Origin: an uncultured Pyrinomonas sp.
GTDB lineage: Bacteria > Acidobacteriota > Blastocatellia > Pyrinomonadales > Pyrinomonadaceae
Direction of reading: 5' to 3'
NCBI GenBank assembly: GCA_937135995.1
Contig: CAKZOF010000378.1
Span: 1-14,993 of the forward strand
DNA: 14,993 nt
Shown: one piece after another, positions 1 through 7,595 of the stretch
How the letters are laid out: every line of letters starts with the position of its first letter
Numbering within the stretch: position 1 is the stretch's first letter
The notes under the pieces: model-generated
What the model was told of the DNA's origin: nothing
The model's input: the letters and a program-made list of their open reading frames with translations, nothing else
Databases searched by the model: none
Translations under genes and position numbers: made by a program

Positions 1-1
1 G

Positions 2-460
2 CTCGGCATCTGCAACGGTTTCCAAATCCTCTGCGAAGCTGGACTGCTGCCGGGCGCGCTCATGCGCAACCGCGACCTGCACTTCATCTGCCGTCACGTG
101 CACGTGCGCGTAGAGACCACTGCGACGCCTTTCACGCGCCTGCTCGCCCCCGGCGCGGTCTTGCGCCTTCCGATCGCCCACGCCGAGGGCAACTACTTCT
201 GCGACGAAACGACGCTGAACGAACTCGAACGCGAAGAGCGCATCATCTTCCGCTACTGCGACGCGCGCGGGCAACTCACCGAAGAGAGCAATCCCAACGG
301 CTCGCGCGCAAGCATCGCTGGCATCTGCAACCGCGGGCGCAACGTGCTCGGCATGATGCCGCACCCGGAACGCGCCTGCGAAGACCTGCTCGGATCGAGC
401 GACGGTTCGGCCATCTTCAGCTCGTTGGCCGCCACCATCGCCGAACTCGCCGAGAGCTGA
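2..460 (+). CDS. purQ: Phosphoribosylformylglycinamidine synthase subunit PurQ (3' part)
   Basis: Glutaminase subunit of FGAM synthase. It releases ammonia from glutamine for the ATP-dependent conversion of FGAR to FGAM in de novo purine synthesis, acting in the cytoplasm with PurL and PurS. The visible 152 residues open in frame at base 2, inside the nucleophile elbow LGICNGFQ, whose Cys (bases 11-13) is the catalytic residue of class I glutamine amidotransferases. The matching His and Glu lie in MMPHPERA near the end (bases 362-370). The IAHAEGNYF segment is also typical of PurQ. Family members are about 225-235 residues, so roughly 80 N-terminal residues lie before the window; the start and promoter are not visible. 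Other pur genes may lie upstream; nothing downstream belongs to purine synthesis. The assignment is firm because the elbow, the His-x-Glu motif and the length all agree. Confidence 0.95.
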   Translation, partial: LGICNGFQILCEAGLLPGALMRNRDLHFICRHVHVRVETTATPFTRLLAPGAVLRLPIAHAEGNYFCDETTLNELEREERIIFRYCDARGQLTEESNPNGSRASIAGICNRGRNVLGMMPHPERACEDLLGSSDGSAIFSSLAATIAELAES

Positions 461-499
461 AACCATCGAGTGCTTCCTTCGCCGTCGGATGGTCCGTGA

Positions 500-526
500 C
501 TTCGGCGCCACGGGCTGGCGCCGAAG
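500..526. terminator. Perfect 11-bp hairpin downstream of purQ (candidate terminator)
   Basis: CTTCGGCGCCA (500-510), a five-base loop CGGGC, then TGGCGCCGAAG (516-526): an uninterrupted GC-rich inverted repeat starting 40 bases after the purQ stop codon. Position and stability suit transcription termination or 3'-end protection. No T-run follows on either strand, so it is not a canonical intrinsic terminator. It could instead be a processing signal or a protein-binding palindrome. Confidence 0.45.
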
Positions 527-727
527 ATCGGATCAAGTCCCGCAAGGGCTAGAATCAAAATCCCACACGCCTCTCGGCCGTGGGAGTGTCAACGCACGCG
601 CTACCTTTGCCAGCGAGCGCCGCGAGGATGCACAGTTCGAGTCATTGAAGAGCTGCTCGAAGAGGCGCGGCAACATGCGGCGCGCTTTCGACAAGCAGCT
701 CAACAAAAAGGGCGGGGCGAAAAGCGC

Positions 728-755
728 TTGACAAAGATTCGCGGATGAATAGAAT
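728..755 (+). promoter_or_regulatory. Sigma-70-type promoter of tRNA-Gly
   Basis: TTGACA (728-733), 16 bases, TAGAAT (750-755). The -35 box matches the housekeeping consensus fully and the -10 box at five of six positions. Transcription would begin near 762, giving a leader of about eight bases before the tRNA at 770. There is no other gene it could serve before the tRNA. Confidence 0.8.
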
Positions 756-769
756 TGATTTCTTGCAGA

Positions 770-844
770 GCGGGAGTAACTCAGCGGTAGAGTGCGACCT
801 TGCCAAGGTCGAAGTCGCGGGTTCGAATCCCGTCTCCCGCTCCA
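770..844 (+). tRNA. tRNA-Gly (anticodon GCC)
   Basis: Cloverleaf read by eye. The acceptor GCGGGAG pairs with CTCCCGC (834-840). The D arm is ACTC/GAGT around AGCGGTA. The anticodon stem CGACC/GGTCG encloses TTGCCAA with anticodon GCC at 802-804. The T arm contains GTTCGAATC. The discriminator is T841 and CCA is encoded at 842-844. It reads GGC and GGU glycine codons. It sits directly behind a strong promoter and before a hairpin. Confidence 0.97.
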
Positions 845-856
845 GAGATTCCCGTA

Positions 857-890
857 GAAGGGCGCAAAGCGTGGCTTTCGCCCTTCTTCT
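857..890 (+). terminator. Hairpin between tRNA-Gly and tRNA-Cys (terminator or processing signal)
   Basis: GAAGGGCG plus AAAGC (857-870, with a bulged C at 865) pairs with GCTTTCGCCCTTC (874-886), giving 13 pairs around the loop GTG, followed by TTCT. This looks like an intrinsic terminator with a short, impure T-tract. tRNA-Cys begins only 20 bases further on, so part of the transcription probably reads through, or the hairpin guides separation of the two tRNAs. Confidence 0.6.
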
Positions 891-908
891 GCTTGCCTTG
901 AAAGTTTG

Positions 909-984
<76 letters not shown>

Positions 985-1406
985 AAGTTCCCATTGACCG
1001 AGTATCCTCCCGCTCACAATCGCCAGCGTCGGCGCGCTTTCATGCCCGCCAAAGTTTCTGTTAACCGAACATCATTCTTCATCATCTTCCTCTGTAGCGA
1101 AGAGCGGAAAAAGCTCAACAGACACAAGCCTAATTACAAGTAACCAACTCCCTTTCGCGCGCCCCGCTTCTCAAGCGCGCACGCCAAGTAAATAAGCGAG
1201 GAAGCAATCAGTCTTTTGGTGGGCGCTTCTCCTTCGTTTTCGATTCTCGCTTGCAAAAGCTTCCGAGATCGCTGAAGATCATCTCTGAGCGCGGCACAAG
1301 ACCGTTTAGCATGCTGAAAAAGGCTCTGTTGTTTTGAGCGAGGGTTCAATCGCGCCATTGACGCGCGGATCGCGCCGACGTTTGAGGCGCTGTGAAAGGA
1401 ATGGTC
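985..1406. other. Gene-poor stretch between tRNA-Cys and the molybdopterin-fold gene
   Basis: No gene can be asserted across these 422 bases. The only candidate is a weak minus-strand ORF at 1134-1358 (own entry). I see no T-tailed hairpin after tRNA-Cys and no clear -10/-35 pair before the gene at 1407, although that gene has a good ribosome binding site. The base composition is visibly more A+T-rich around 1040-1160 than in the flanking genes. Confidence 0.4.
1134..1358 (-). CDS. Possible small hypothetical protein (74 aa)
   Basis: Not recognised. A reading frame of 74 codons starts from an ATG at 1358 and is divergent from the gene at 1407. The product is basic, with a helical-looking middle (SCAALRDDLQRSRKLLQARI) and a hydrophobic patch near the end (LIASSLIYLACAL), which reads more like protein than the other ORFs here. 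Against it: no ribosome binding site precedes the ATG, and the same frame stays open upstream across the antisense strand of the next gene, so the open length may be chance. It is listed because nothing else explains this stretch. Confidence 0.2.
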   Translation of the reverse strand: MARLNPRSKQQSLFQHAKRSCAALRDDLQRSRKLLQARIENEGEAPTKRLIASSLIYLACALEKRGARKGVGYL

Positions 1407-1922
1407 ATGCTCTTGTCGAATGGAAGATCCCGTTTCCCCTTTATACTTCTCTTGGCGCTGCTGACCCTTTCGGTGCAAGGACAAACCAACGGCACCGAGA
1501 AGTTGATCACCGTCGCCGTCGAGAGCAAGCGGGCGATGGACTTTTCCGCCGCCGATCTCGCCAAGCTTCCACGTCGAACCGTGCGGGTCAAAGATCACGA
1601 CGGCAAGGAAGCGATCTTTGAAGGCATCGAGCTTTACGATCTGCTCAAACTCGCCGGTGCCCCGTTCGGCACGGAACTGCGCGGCGATAAGTTGAGCCTC
1701 TTTCTTCTGGTCGAAGCGGCCGACGGATACAAAGCGGTCTTCGCCCTTCCGGAAATCGACAAAGCTTTCACCGATCGTGTCGTTCTCGTCGCAGATCGCC
1801 GCGATGGGCAACCCCTATCCGCAGCGGAAGGCAAACTGCGTCTGGTCGTGCCCGACGAAAAACGTTACGCTCGCTGGGTGCGTCAAGTGATTCGCCTGTC
1901 GATACAGCGCTCATCTCGCTGA
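1407..1922 (+). CDS. Secreted molybdopterin-oxidoreductase-fold protein, probably non-catalytic
   Basis: A 171-residue protein beginning with a signal peptide (hydrophobic core LLLALLTL at 14-21; likely cleavage near QGQT at 24-27). The mature part resembles the sulfite-oxidase/YedY-type molybdopterin-binding domain in its short stand-alone form: a VKDHDG segment (61-66), DGYKAVFALPEID (106-118) and the ending LVVPDEKRYARWVRQVIRLS (146-165). The full enzymes bind molybdenum through a Cys; this chain has no Cys at all, so it probably does not work as a classical molybdoenzyme. Role unknown, likely periplasmic. I chose ATG 1407 because AAAGGA (1395-1400) sits six bases upstream; GTG 1392 and ATG 1401 are possible alternatives that would lengthen the signal peptide. 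Its stop overlaps the end of the opposite-strand gene by 12 bases. Confidence 0.75.
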   Translation: MLLSNGRSRFPFILLLALLTLSVQGQTNGTEKLITVAVESKRAMDFSAADLAKLPRRTVRVKDHDGKEAIFEGIELYDLLKLAGAPFGTELRGDKLSLFLLVEAADGYKAVFALPEIDKAFTDRVVLVADRRDGQPLSAAEGKLRLVVPDEKRYARWVRQVIRLSIQRSSR

Positions 1923-3788
1923 ACCGAGAGGGGCGAAACGTCTGGCGATCAAACGCGCATTGTTGGCGACTAAAATCGAAGCGGAAGCGTCGTCCACAAT
2001 GAAGCGTGGGTCTATCTCGCCCAAACGCACGAAACGCTCGGCCCGTCCCGTGTCGATGTTGACGCCGATCAAGCCTCGACCGCCTAGTTCGCTCGCATCC
2101 GTGTAGAAATAGATCCAGCGCCCGCGCAGCGCGACGAGCCGTTCGCGCCGGCGCAGGAGGCTGGCGAGCCGGTCTAACTGACGCGATGGGTCCAACCGAT
2201 CGAGCAACCGGTCCTGCACGTCCGCATCGCCAGCACGCTCGGAGATGGTGCGAGCAGCGCCGCCGCGGCGCAAGCTCGCCGCCCTGCCGAAGAGCGCAAG
2301 CTGCGCACCGATGCGCTCGCGCGCGGTATCGGTGACGAGCGTCGTAAGATCGGTTACATCTGCGCGCGCGCGCAGCCCCGACCAGCGAAGCGTGCTCGCC
2401 ACACGCGCAAGCTGTGCGCTGTGATAAGCGAGATTGAAGAACACGCCATAACGGAAGTAGAACGAAACGGCGCGCGCGGCAATGGCGGCGACTGTGCGCA
2501 ACAGGCCACGACCGGGCGGAGTGTAGCGCGCGCGCCAAATGGCTTGACCGCTACGCGGATCGAAAGCGGCGATCTCGTTTTTACCGCCGACTAGCACTTG
2601 CCCACGTTCGTTCAACACGATGAATGCCGCTTCCTCTACCCTGTGCGGCGTCTTTGCGAGCCGCTTCCCTGTTGCGGCGTCAAGCGCGATCAGATCATCG
2701 CGATCGGCGATGACGACCGTCATGGGATCAGGCAAGACGATGTTCGTAATGCCGCGGTCGGCTCCCTTGTACCGCCAGAGCGTTTGACCGGTCTCCTTGT
2801 CGATAGCGCTGACGCCATATGGCCCGCGCGCAATTGCGGCACCATCACGCACGCGCGCGAACGTTCCGCCGGTGCGCACGAAGATCGAACGATCGACGAG
2901 CGCTACTTCGGGCGTGGGGCCTAAGTCTTTCGTTTCCCACGCCACTTTTCCAGTCGCACGCGAGATGGCGCGCACGCGCCCGCGCCCCGAAACGTAAAGG
3001 AAACGCTCATCGAAGACCGGATCGGCTTCAGTCAGCGCGAATCCTTCTTCATTGACGCGGAAGCGCTCGCGCAAGACTTCCTTGCCCGTCGCAGTGTCGT
3101 AGGCCGTTACGCCCTCGTAAAAGAGATAGAGCCGCCCGTCGAGGAAAAGCGGCGCGCGGTAGTTGTCGAGCGTGTAAACGGTCTCTTCACCGGTCCAGCT
3201 TGCTGGCAGCATCTCGATCTCGCCGCCGAGCTCGCGCCGCCAGCGTTCTTCTCCGGTTCGTAGATCGAGCAGGTGCACGGTGGGCCGCTGTTTGAAACCC
3301 TCGCGCGGGCGCTCTTTCGCCTTACGCACAACTGTGACCGCCAGCAGATGCTGGTTTAGATCCACGGCCATCTGCATGGCCTGCCCCCGCAAACGTTCCG
3401 AGCGCCAGATGGATTCACCGGAAAGCAGGTCGAGCGCTTCCACGCGTGCGCGATCCTTGTCCGCGTAGCTCAACAGGAGCAGGTCTGTGCCGGGCAAGGG
3501 CACGGCATCGCGCTCGTCCAGCTCGCGCACACGCCGCCGCCACAGCGTCTCCCCCGTTTGCGCGTCTATGACGTAAAGGGATCGTTCCGTTCCGGCAACG
3601 ATCACGTCCCAATCGGTCAGCTGGTAGAAACGAACCGTGCCGTCTAATCTTGTTTGCCAGCCGGACTGCAACGCGGCGGCTGGCGCGCTCCACAGCAGCA
3701 AGCCGAGACACAAGAGACCGCTTCGCCTGAGCTTTGCGCGCGCCGCACATGAGGGGATCAGTCTCCTCCGACTTCTTTTACCGCGCAT
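1911..3788 (-). CDS. Secreted PQQ-type beta-propeller repeat protein with helical insertion
   Basis: A 625-residue exported protein. The N-terminus has a long basic stretch and a hydrophobic core (GLLCLGLLLWSAPAAA, 24-39), consistent with a signal peptide. At least eight repeats of the form 'x-ALD-xx-TGE-xxW' follow, near 71-84, 116-129, 170-183, 227-239, 272-285, 326-339, 366-378 and 406-419, the signature of PQQ-like (WD40-type) propeller blades. Residues about 424-560 break the pattern with Arg- and Ala-rich, probably helical sequence, before a last blade-like segment (GVNIDTGRAERF, 575-586). The family includes BamB-like scaffolds and quinoprotein dehydrogenases; I see no dehydrogenase-specific features, so an enzyme function is not claimed. 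Start: ATG at 3788 has GGAG seven bases upstream, and the signal peptide begins there; the frame is open further upstream, but only across the antisense strand of pncA. It is convergent with the gene at 1407. Confidence 0.8.
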   Translation of the reverse strand: MRGKRSRRRLIPSCAARAKLRRSGLLCLGLLLWSAPAAALQSGWQTRLDGTVRFYQLTDWDVIVAGTERSLYVIDAQTGETLWRRRVRELDERDAVPLPGTDLLLLSYADKDRARVEALDLLSGESIWRSERLRGQAMQMAVDLNQHLLAVTVVRKAKERPREGFKQRPTVHLLDLRTGEERWRRELGGEIEMLPASWTGEETVYTLDNYRAPLFLDGRLYLFYEGVTAYDTATGKEVLRERFRVNEEGFALTEADPVFDERFLYVSGRGRVRAISRATGKVAWETKDLGPTPEVALVDRSIFVRTGGTFARVRDGAAIARGPYGVSAIDKETGQTLWRYKGADRGITNIVLPDPMTVVIADRDDLIALDAATGKRLAKTPHRVEEAAFIVLNERGQVLVGGKNEIAAFDPRSGQAIWRARYTPPGRGLLRTVAAIAARAVSFYFRYGVFFNLAYHSAQLARVASTLRWSGLRARADVTDLTTLVTDTARERIGAQLALFGRAASLRRGGAARTISERAGDADVQDRLLDRLDPSRQLDRLASLLRRRERLVALRGRWIYFYTDASELGGRGLIGVNIDTGRAERFVRLGEIDPRFIVDDASASILVANNARLIARRFAPLGSAR

Positions 3789-3872
3789 CGTATTGCTCCT
3801 CTCGCCCGATCGGATTAAGCTATACGATGATAACTCTTCGCCGAATTCGCGACGAAAGCCGGAGGAGAGACC
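3789..3872. promoter_or_regulatory. Divergent intergenic region between the propeller gene and pncA
   Basis: These 84 bases must hold both promoters unless they lie inside genes. The A+T-rich core around 3814-3835 (TTAAGCTATACGATGATAAC) contains possible -10 boxes on both strands: TATACG or GATAAC on +, TATAGC or TATCAT on -. Matching -35 boxes are weak, so exact sites are not assigned. Ribosome binding sites at both ends are clear: GGAGGAG before pncA and GAGAGGAG before the propeller gene. Confidence 0.4.
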
Positions 3873-4424
3873 ATGAGCGACAAGAAACGGGCGTTGATCG
3901 TGGTCGACGTGCAGAACGATTTCTGTCCGGGCGGGGCGCTGCCCGTGCCGCACGGCGATGAAGTGATCGAGCCGCTGAATCGCCTGATCGATGAGTTTCT
4001 CGCGCGCGGCGATCTTGTGATAAAAACGCGCGATTGGCATCCTGCAGTGACCAAACACTTCGCCGCGTATGGCGGCAAGTGGCCGGTTCACTGCGTGCAA
4101 GGGACGAAGGGCGCGGAGTTCCATCCGCAACTGCGGGACGATCCGCGCATCATCGTCGTCTCGAAGGGCATGGGCGATGCGGACGGGTACTCGGGTTTCG
4201 ATCAAACGGGGTTGGAGAAGATCTTGCGCGAACACGGCGTCGAAGAGGTCTGGATCGGCGGGTTAGCGACCGATTACTGCGTCAAGCATACGGCGCTCGA
4301 CGCGCTGCGCGAAGGGTTCAAAGTGCGCGTCTTGCGCGACGCCTCGCGCGCCGTCAACCTCGATCCGCACGACGAAGAACGCGCCATCGCAGAGATGCGC
4401 CGCGCAGGGGCGGAGATAGTTTGA
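3873..4424 (+). CDS. pncA: Nicotinamidase
   Basis: Cytoplasmic amidohydrolase converting nicotinamide to nicotinate and ammonia, the first step of Preiss-Handler NAD salvage. At 183 residues it has normal family length. All key isochorismatase-fold residues are visible: the catalytic triad D12 (VVDVQNDF), K98 (VVSKGM) and C136 (TDYCVKHTAL), and the metal ligands D54 and H56 (KTRDWHPA) and H73 (WPVHCVQGT). The cis-peptide region GGLATDYC is intact. ATG 3873 follows GGAGGAG by about five bases. pncB, the next enzyme of the route, is 277 bases downstream on the same strand. Isochorismatase or pyrazinamidase annotations would describe the same fold, but the D-x-H metal site and GGLATDYC make nicotinamidase the best reading. 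Confidence 0.93.
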   Translation: MSDKKRALIVVDVQNDFCPGGALPVPHGDEVIEPLNRLIDEFLARGDLVIKTRDWHPAVTKHFAAYGGKWPVHCVQGTKGAEFHPQLRDDPRIIVVSKGMGDADGYSGFDQTGLEKILREHGVEEVWIGGLATDYCVKHTALDALREGFKVRVLRDASRAVNLDPHDEERAIAEMRRAGAEIV

Positions 4425-4701
4425 GAAGAGCTCAGGATTCAGAATGTTCTTTGGCATTGAAGACGGCAACTGGGGCTGAAGAGTTTGCTGAATCGGTCGA
4501 GCAGCGTGCCGTTCGGCGTCGTATTGCGGAGATTTCGACCGGTTCGCATAGTCATCATCCGATTTCTCTGTCGCAAGGTGCAAGCGCGCCGCCGCGAGTG
4601 AACGCGTCGCTCGACTTTGCGCACTCATCATCCAGCGGTAGAGATGTGGGATTGTGTCTCTGTCGTTTTGATCGATCTCGATCTACCAATCGTTGCCGAC
4701 C
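4425..4701. other. pncA-pncB spacer without recognisable gene
   Basis: 277 bases with no convincing gene. Open frames here are extensions of shadow frames. The spacing is long for an operon, so pncB may have its own promoter, but I could not pick out a clear -35/-10 pair or operator. No strong hairpin with a T-tract is visible, so read-through from pncA is also possible. Confidence 0.4.
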
Positions 4702-6180
4702 ATGGGCACGCTTAATTTCGACCGTTACCATGCGACGATGGGTTCAGCCGCGTACAAGGACGTGACGCGGCTGCGTGCTAAATCCTTGAGCGAAGCGGAA
4801 GCCACCTTCTATGTGACGCAACGCAAGCTCCCTTTCGCTCCGTGTCTGGGCCATGAACGACTGGTCCGGCTGTTGGTTGACAGCCATTTGGACCGCCCGC
4901 GCTTGCGTTTCATCGCGCAAGATCGTGGCGGGCTGGAGCTGTTCGCCAAAGCCGTCGAGGATATGCACTTTGTCGGGCGCGTGCGCGCTGTTCCGCCCGG
5001 CACGATCGTCTTCGCCAACGAGCCTTTCGCCGACATCACGGGGCCGTTCGCCTTGACGCAAGCGCAAGAGATTAAGTTCGAGCACGCCTTCGACCTTCCG
5101 ATGACCATCGCGAGCACGGCGATGCGCTTTCGCATGGCGGCAGGCAATCGCTGGCTTTCTGATTTCTCACTGCGCAGAAACGGCGACATCGAACGCGCGG
5201 TCGAAGTCGCTGCCTACGCCTACATCGGCGGGTTCAACGACACCTCAAACATGGAAGCCGCCTACCGGCTCGACATTCCAGCCGTGGGCACGGAAGCGCA
5301 CTACTGGCAACAGTCATACATCGAGTATCTCTACGAGCCCGAAATAGACCCGCGCACCGGGCGGCCCAAGCATTTCGAGCAGGTCGCGTTCGAGCGCTGG
5401 CTCGACGCCAACCCGCAAGGGACCGTGCTATTGCTCGATACGATCAACGTTTACATGGGCGCGGTTCACGCCGTGATGGCAGCGACTTCGAACGAAGAGA
5501 GGCGACGCGCCTTCAAAGGGTTTCGCATCGATTCGGGCGATCACGCAAGGCTCGCCAAATGGTGTGTGCGCTTCTTCGAGGCTAATGGATTGCACGGTTT
5601 GATGCCGATCTTGACGGGCGATCTCGACGTCGAGCGCGTGCGCGAGATCGTCGGCGAGTTTCCCGAAGTCGCTGGCTTCGGCATCGGGACCAAACTTTCA
5701 GCCGAAGTGCCGCGCGTTGCAGGCGTCATCTTCAAACAATGCTTGATTGAAGGGCGGCCCACCTTGAAAGCTTCCAACACGCCGGAGAAATCCACGCTCC
5801 CCGGTAAACTGCAACTCTTTCGCGGAAGCGATGCCGAAGGCAACTACGTCGGCGACTGCATCGGCTTGGACGATGAAGAAGTGGAGATCCCGGGCGCGGT
5901 GCGCGTCGAACGCCTCCTTAAACCTTTCTGGGAGAGCGGTCGTTACGAACCCATCCCTTCGATCACCAAACTCAAAGCCTTCGTTGAAGAGCAACGTCAT
6001 CGTTTCCGCGACATCGAACGCTACCCGGTGACGCTCAGCGACCGGTTACGCCGCCTGCGCGATGAACTGACCGCGGCGATGTTACGCGACGAATCGGGCT
6101 GGCAACAGATCCTGAAGCTGCCGCCGGATCTTGCCGAAGAGATGTCGCACGCAAACGACAACGCAGACGATCTCTGGTAG
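4702..6180 (+). CDS. pncB: Nicotinate phosphoribosyltransferase
   Basis: Converts nicotinate, PRPP and ATP into nicotinate mononucleotide, the second step of Preiss-Handler NAD salvage, using the product of the adjacent pncA. The 492-residue chain shows the family landmarks: an N-terminal substrate-domain start (TLNFDRYHATMGSAAYKD) and TFYVTQRKLPF; GGFNDTSN (176-183); GTEAHYW with H200 at the position of the autophosphorylated His; FRIDSGDHA (274-282); the phosphate-binding region GFGIGTKLS (325-333); and STLPGKLQLFR (364-374). The segment EYLYEPEIDPRTGRPK after H200 is longer than in the short form of the enzyme. Start: an in-frame stop lies at 4669. ATG 4702 is preferred over TTG 4693, but neither has a good Shine-Dalgarno sequence, so translation may be weak or regulated. 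The enzyme assignment itself is solid. Confidence 0.92.
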   Translation: MGTLNFDRYHATMGSAAYKDVTRLRAKSLSEAEATFYVTQRKLPFAPCLGHERLVRLLVDSHLDRPRLRFIAQDRGGLELFAKAVEDMHFVGRVRAVPPGTIVFANEPFADITGPFALTQAQEIKFEHAFDLPMTIASTAMRFRMAAGNRWLSDFSLRRNGDIERAVEVAAYAYIGGFNDTSNMEAAYRLDIPAVGTEAHYWQQSYIEYLYEPEIDPRTGRPKHFEQVAFERWLDANPQGTVLLLDTINVYMGAVHAVMAATSNEERRRAFKGFRIDSGDHARLAKWCVRFFEANGLHGLMPILTGDLDVERVREIVGEFPEVAGFGIGTKLSAEVPRVAGVIFKQCLIEGRPTLKASNTPEKSTLPGKLQLFRGSDAEGNYVGDCIGLDDEEVEIPGAVRVERLLKPFWESGRYEPIPSITKLKAFVEEQRHRFRDIERYPVTLSDRLRRLRDELTAAMLRDESGWQQILKLPPDLAEEMSHANDNADDLW

Positions 6181-6236
6181 AATTTAACTTTCGTTCTCCT
6201 CTGAAAGTCGATCGGGTTTGCAAAGGAGTTCAAGAG

Positions 6237-7595
6237 ATGAAGGCTCTTCTCGCCTGCTCTTTATTGCTCTGTCTGCCACTGGCGATGCTCGCGCAGCAGA
6301 AGCGTAAAGTCTTCCCTTACGATTACGCGATGGATGATCTGCCGAACGGGCTGCGCCTGATCACGGTGCCGACCGATTATCCGAACCTGGTCGCGCTCTA
6401 CATCGTCGTCGCCGCTGGCTCGCGCAACGAAGTCGAACCGGGCAAGAGCGGCTACGCGCACCTGTTCGAGCACATGATGTTTCGCGGAAGCAAGAACTTC
6501 ACGCCCGAAGAGCGCGACGCGATATTGAAGCGCGCGGGCGCCAGCTCCAACGCTTACACGACGGATGACCGCACCGTCTATCACGAAGTCTTCTCCAAAG
6601 ATGATCTGGAGAAGATCATGGAACTCGAAGCCGATCGCTTCTTACGCCTGCAGTATTCGCCGGAAGTCTACAAGACCGAGACGGGCGCGGTGCTCGGCGA
6701 ATACAACAAGAACAGCTCCAACCCGATCTTCAAACTCTACGAAACGCTGCGCGCCACGGCCTTCCGACGCCACACCTACGCGCACACGACGATGGGCTTT
6801 CTTGAAGACATCAAGGACATGCCCAATCAGTACGACTACAGCATTCAATTCTACAAACGTTACTACAGACCCGAGTACACGACGATCATCCTCGTCGGCG
6901 ACGTCACACACGACCGCGCGCTCGAGCTGACGCGCAGGTATTTCGGCGACTGGCAGCGCGGCGACTACCGCCCCGAGATCCCGAGCGAACCGCCGCAGGA
7001 TAGGCCGCGCACGGCGCATGTGGATTGGCCCGCCCAGACGCTGCCGCTCGTCGCCATCGCGTTTCGCGGTCCGGCTTATGCGGACGACCGCAAGGATAAG
7101 GCTGCGCTCGATCTTCTCGCCCCCATCGCGTTCGGCGAAAATTCCGATCTGTACCAGAAGCTCGTTCTTCGCGAGCAGAAAGCCGATCTGCTCGAAGTCG
7201 AGTTCGACAACAAGATCGATCCCGAACTCTTCACCGTTTACGCGCGCGTCAAGAACCCACAAGATGTCGAGTACGTGCGCGACGAAATCCTGAAAACGTT
7301 CGCCCGATTCACGCGCGAGTTGGTGGACCAGAAGAGGCTCGATGCGACGCGCTCGCATTTACGCTACGGTTTCGCGCTCGCGATGGATAGCTCCGAAGCG
7401 ATCGCCAGCGCGCTCGCGCCCTTCGTCGCTCTGCGCCGCACGCCGGAGACGATCAATCGTCTTTACGCCCTCTACGATCAGATCACGCCCGAAGACATAC
7501 GCGAGACGGCGGCGCGTTACTTCACCGAGAAGAACCGCACCATCGTCACGCTCGCCGCTCGCCCGGATGCTACTCGAAAGGAGGGAGGACGCTGA
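6237..7595 (+). CDS. Exported M16 zinc metallopeptidase, catalytic subunit
   Basis: A 452-residue M16 (pitrilysin/processing-peptidase-type) protease. A signal peptide (MKALLACSLLLCLPLAMLAQ) directs it out of the cytoplasm. The inverted zinc motif HLFEH is at H75, E78 and H79, and the third ligand is E155 in AVLGEYNKN, 76 residues after the second His as the family requires. The chain carries the usual two homologous halves and ends in LAARPDATRKEGGR. AAGGAG lies eight bases before ATG 6237. The stop overlaps the next start by one base (TGATG), so the two are translationally coupled. M16B peptidases of this kind work as heterodimers with a partner lacking the zinc site, which fits the neighbour exactly. 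A possible -10-like TAGAAT spans the pncB stop (6178-6183), but I see no -35 box. The substrate is unknown. Confidence 0.9.
   Translation: MKALLACSLLLCLPLAMLAQQKRKVFPYDYAMDDLPNGLRLITVPTDYPNLVALYIVVAAGSRNEVEPGKSGYAHLFEHMMFRGSKNFTPEERDAILKRAGASSNAYTTDDRTVYHEVFSKDDLEKIMELEADRFLRLQYSPEVYKTETGAVLGEYNKNSSNPIFKLYETLRATAFRRHTYAHTTMGFLEDIKDMPNQYDYSIQFYKRYYRPEYTTIILVGDVTHDRALELTRRYFGDWQRGDYRPEIPSEPPQDRPRTAHVDWPAQTLPLVAIAFRGPAYADDRKDKAALDLLAPIAFGENSDLYQKLVLREQKADLLEVEFDNKIDPELFTVYARVKNPQDVEYVRDEILKTFARFTRELVDQKRLDATRSHLRYGFALAMDSSEAIASALAPFVALRRTPETINRLYALYDQITPEDIRETAARYFTEKNRTIVTLAARPDATRKEGGR

Larger units (their letters stand above)
461..769. other. Gene-free stretch with two hairpins between purQ and tRNA-Gly
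   Basis: No convincing gene. ORFs on both strands here are arginine- and serine-rich and have no ribosome binding site; the minus-strand ones run through the tRNAs. Two inverted repeats stand out: a perfect 11-bp stem at 500-526 (own entry), and an interrupted stem at 561-585 (TCCCAC pairing with GTGGGA, inner GCC with GGC). The second could be an RNA structure, but it has no T-tract. The stretch ends in the tRNA promoter at 728-755. One frame reads VIEELLEEARQHAARFRQA around 638-694 and looks somewhat protein-like, but no start codon with a ribosome binding site precedes it. Confidence 0.5.

Noticed and set aside
1768..2538. 256-codon minus-strand ORF within the propeller gene
   Set aside because: Arg/Ala/Cys-rich shadow frame of the propeller gene; no motif and no ribosome binding site.
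3789..4235. Upstream extension of the propeller-protein frame on the minus strand (start at 4235)
   Set aside because: The extra 149 codons are antisense to pncA, and the signal peptide and ribosome binding site place the start at 3788.
4034..4765. 243-codon Arg-rich plus-strand ORF spanning pncA and the spacer
   Set aside because: It is the wrong frame of pncA, with arginine-rich composition typical of shadow frames in GC-rich DNA, and it runs into pncB without any domain signal.
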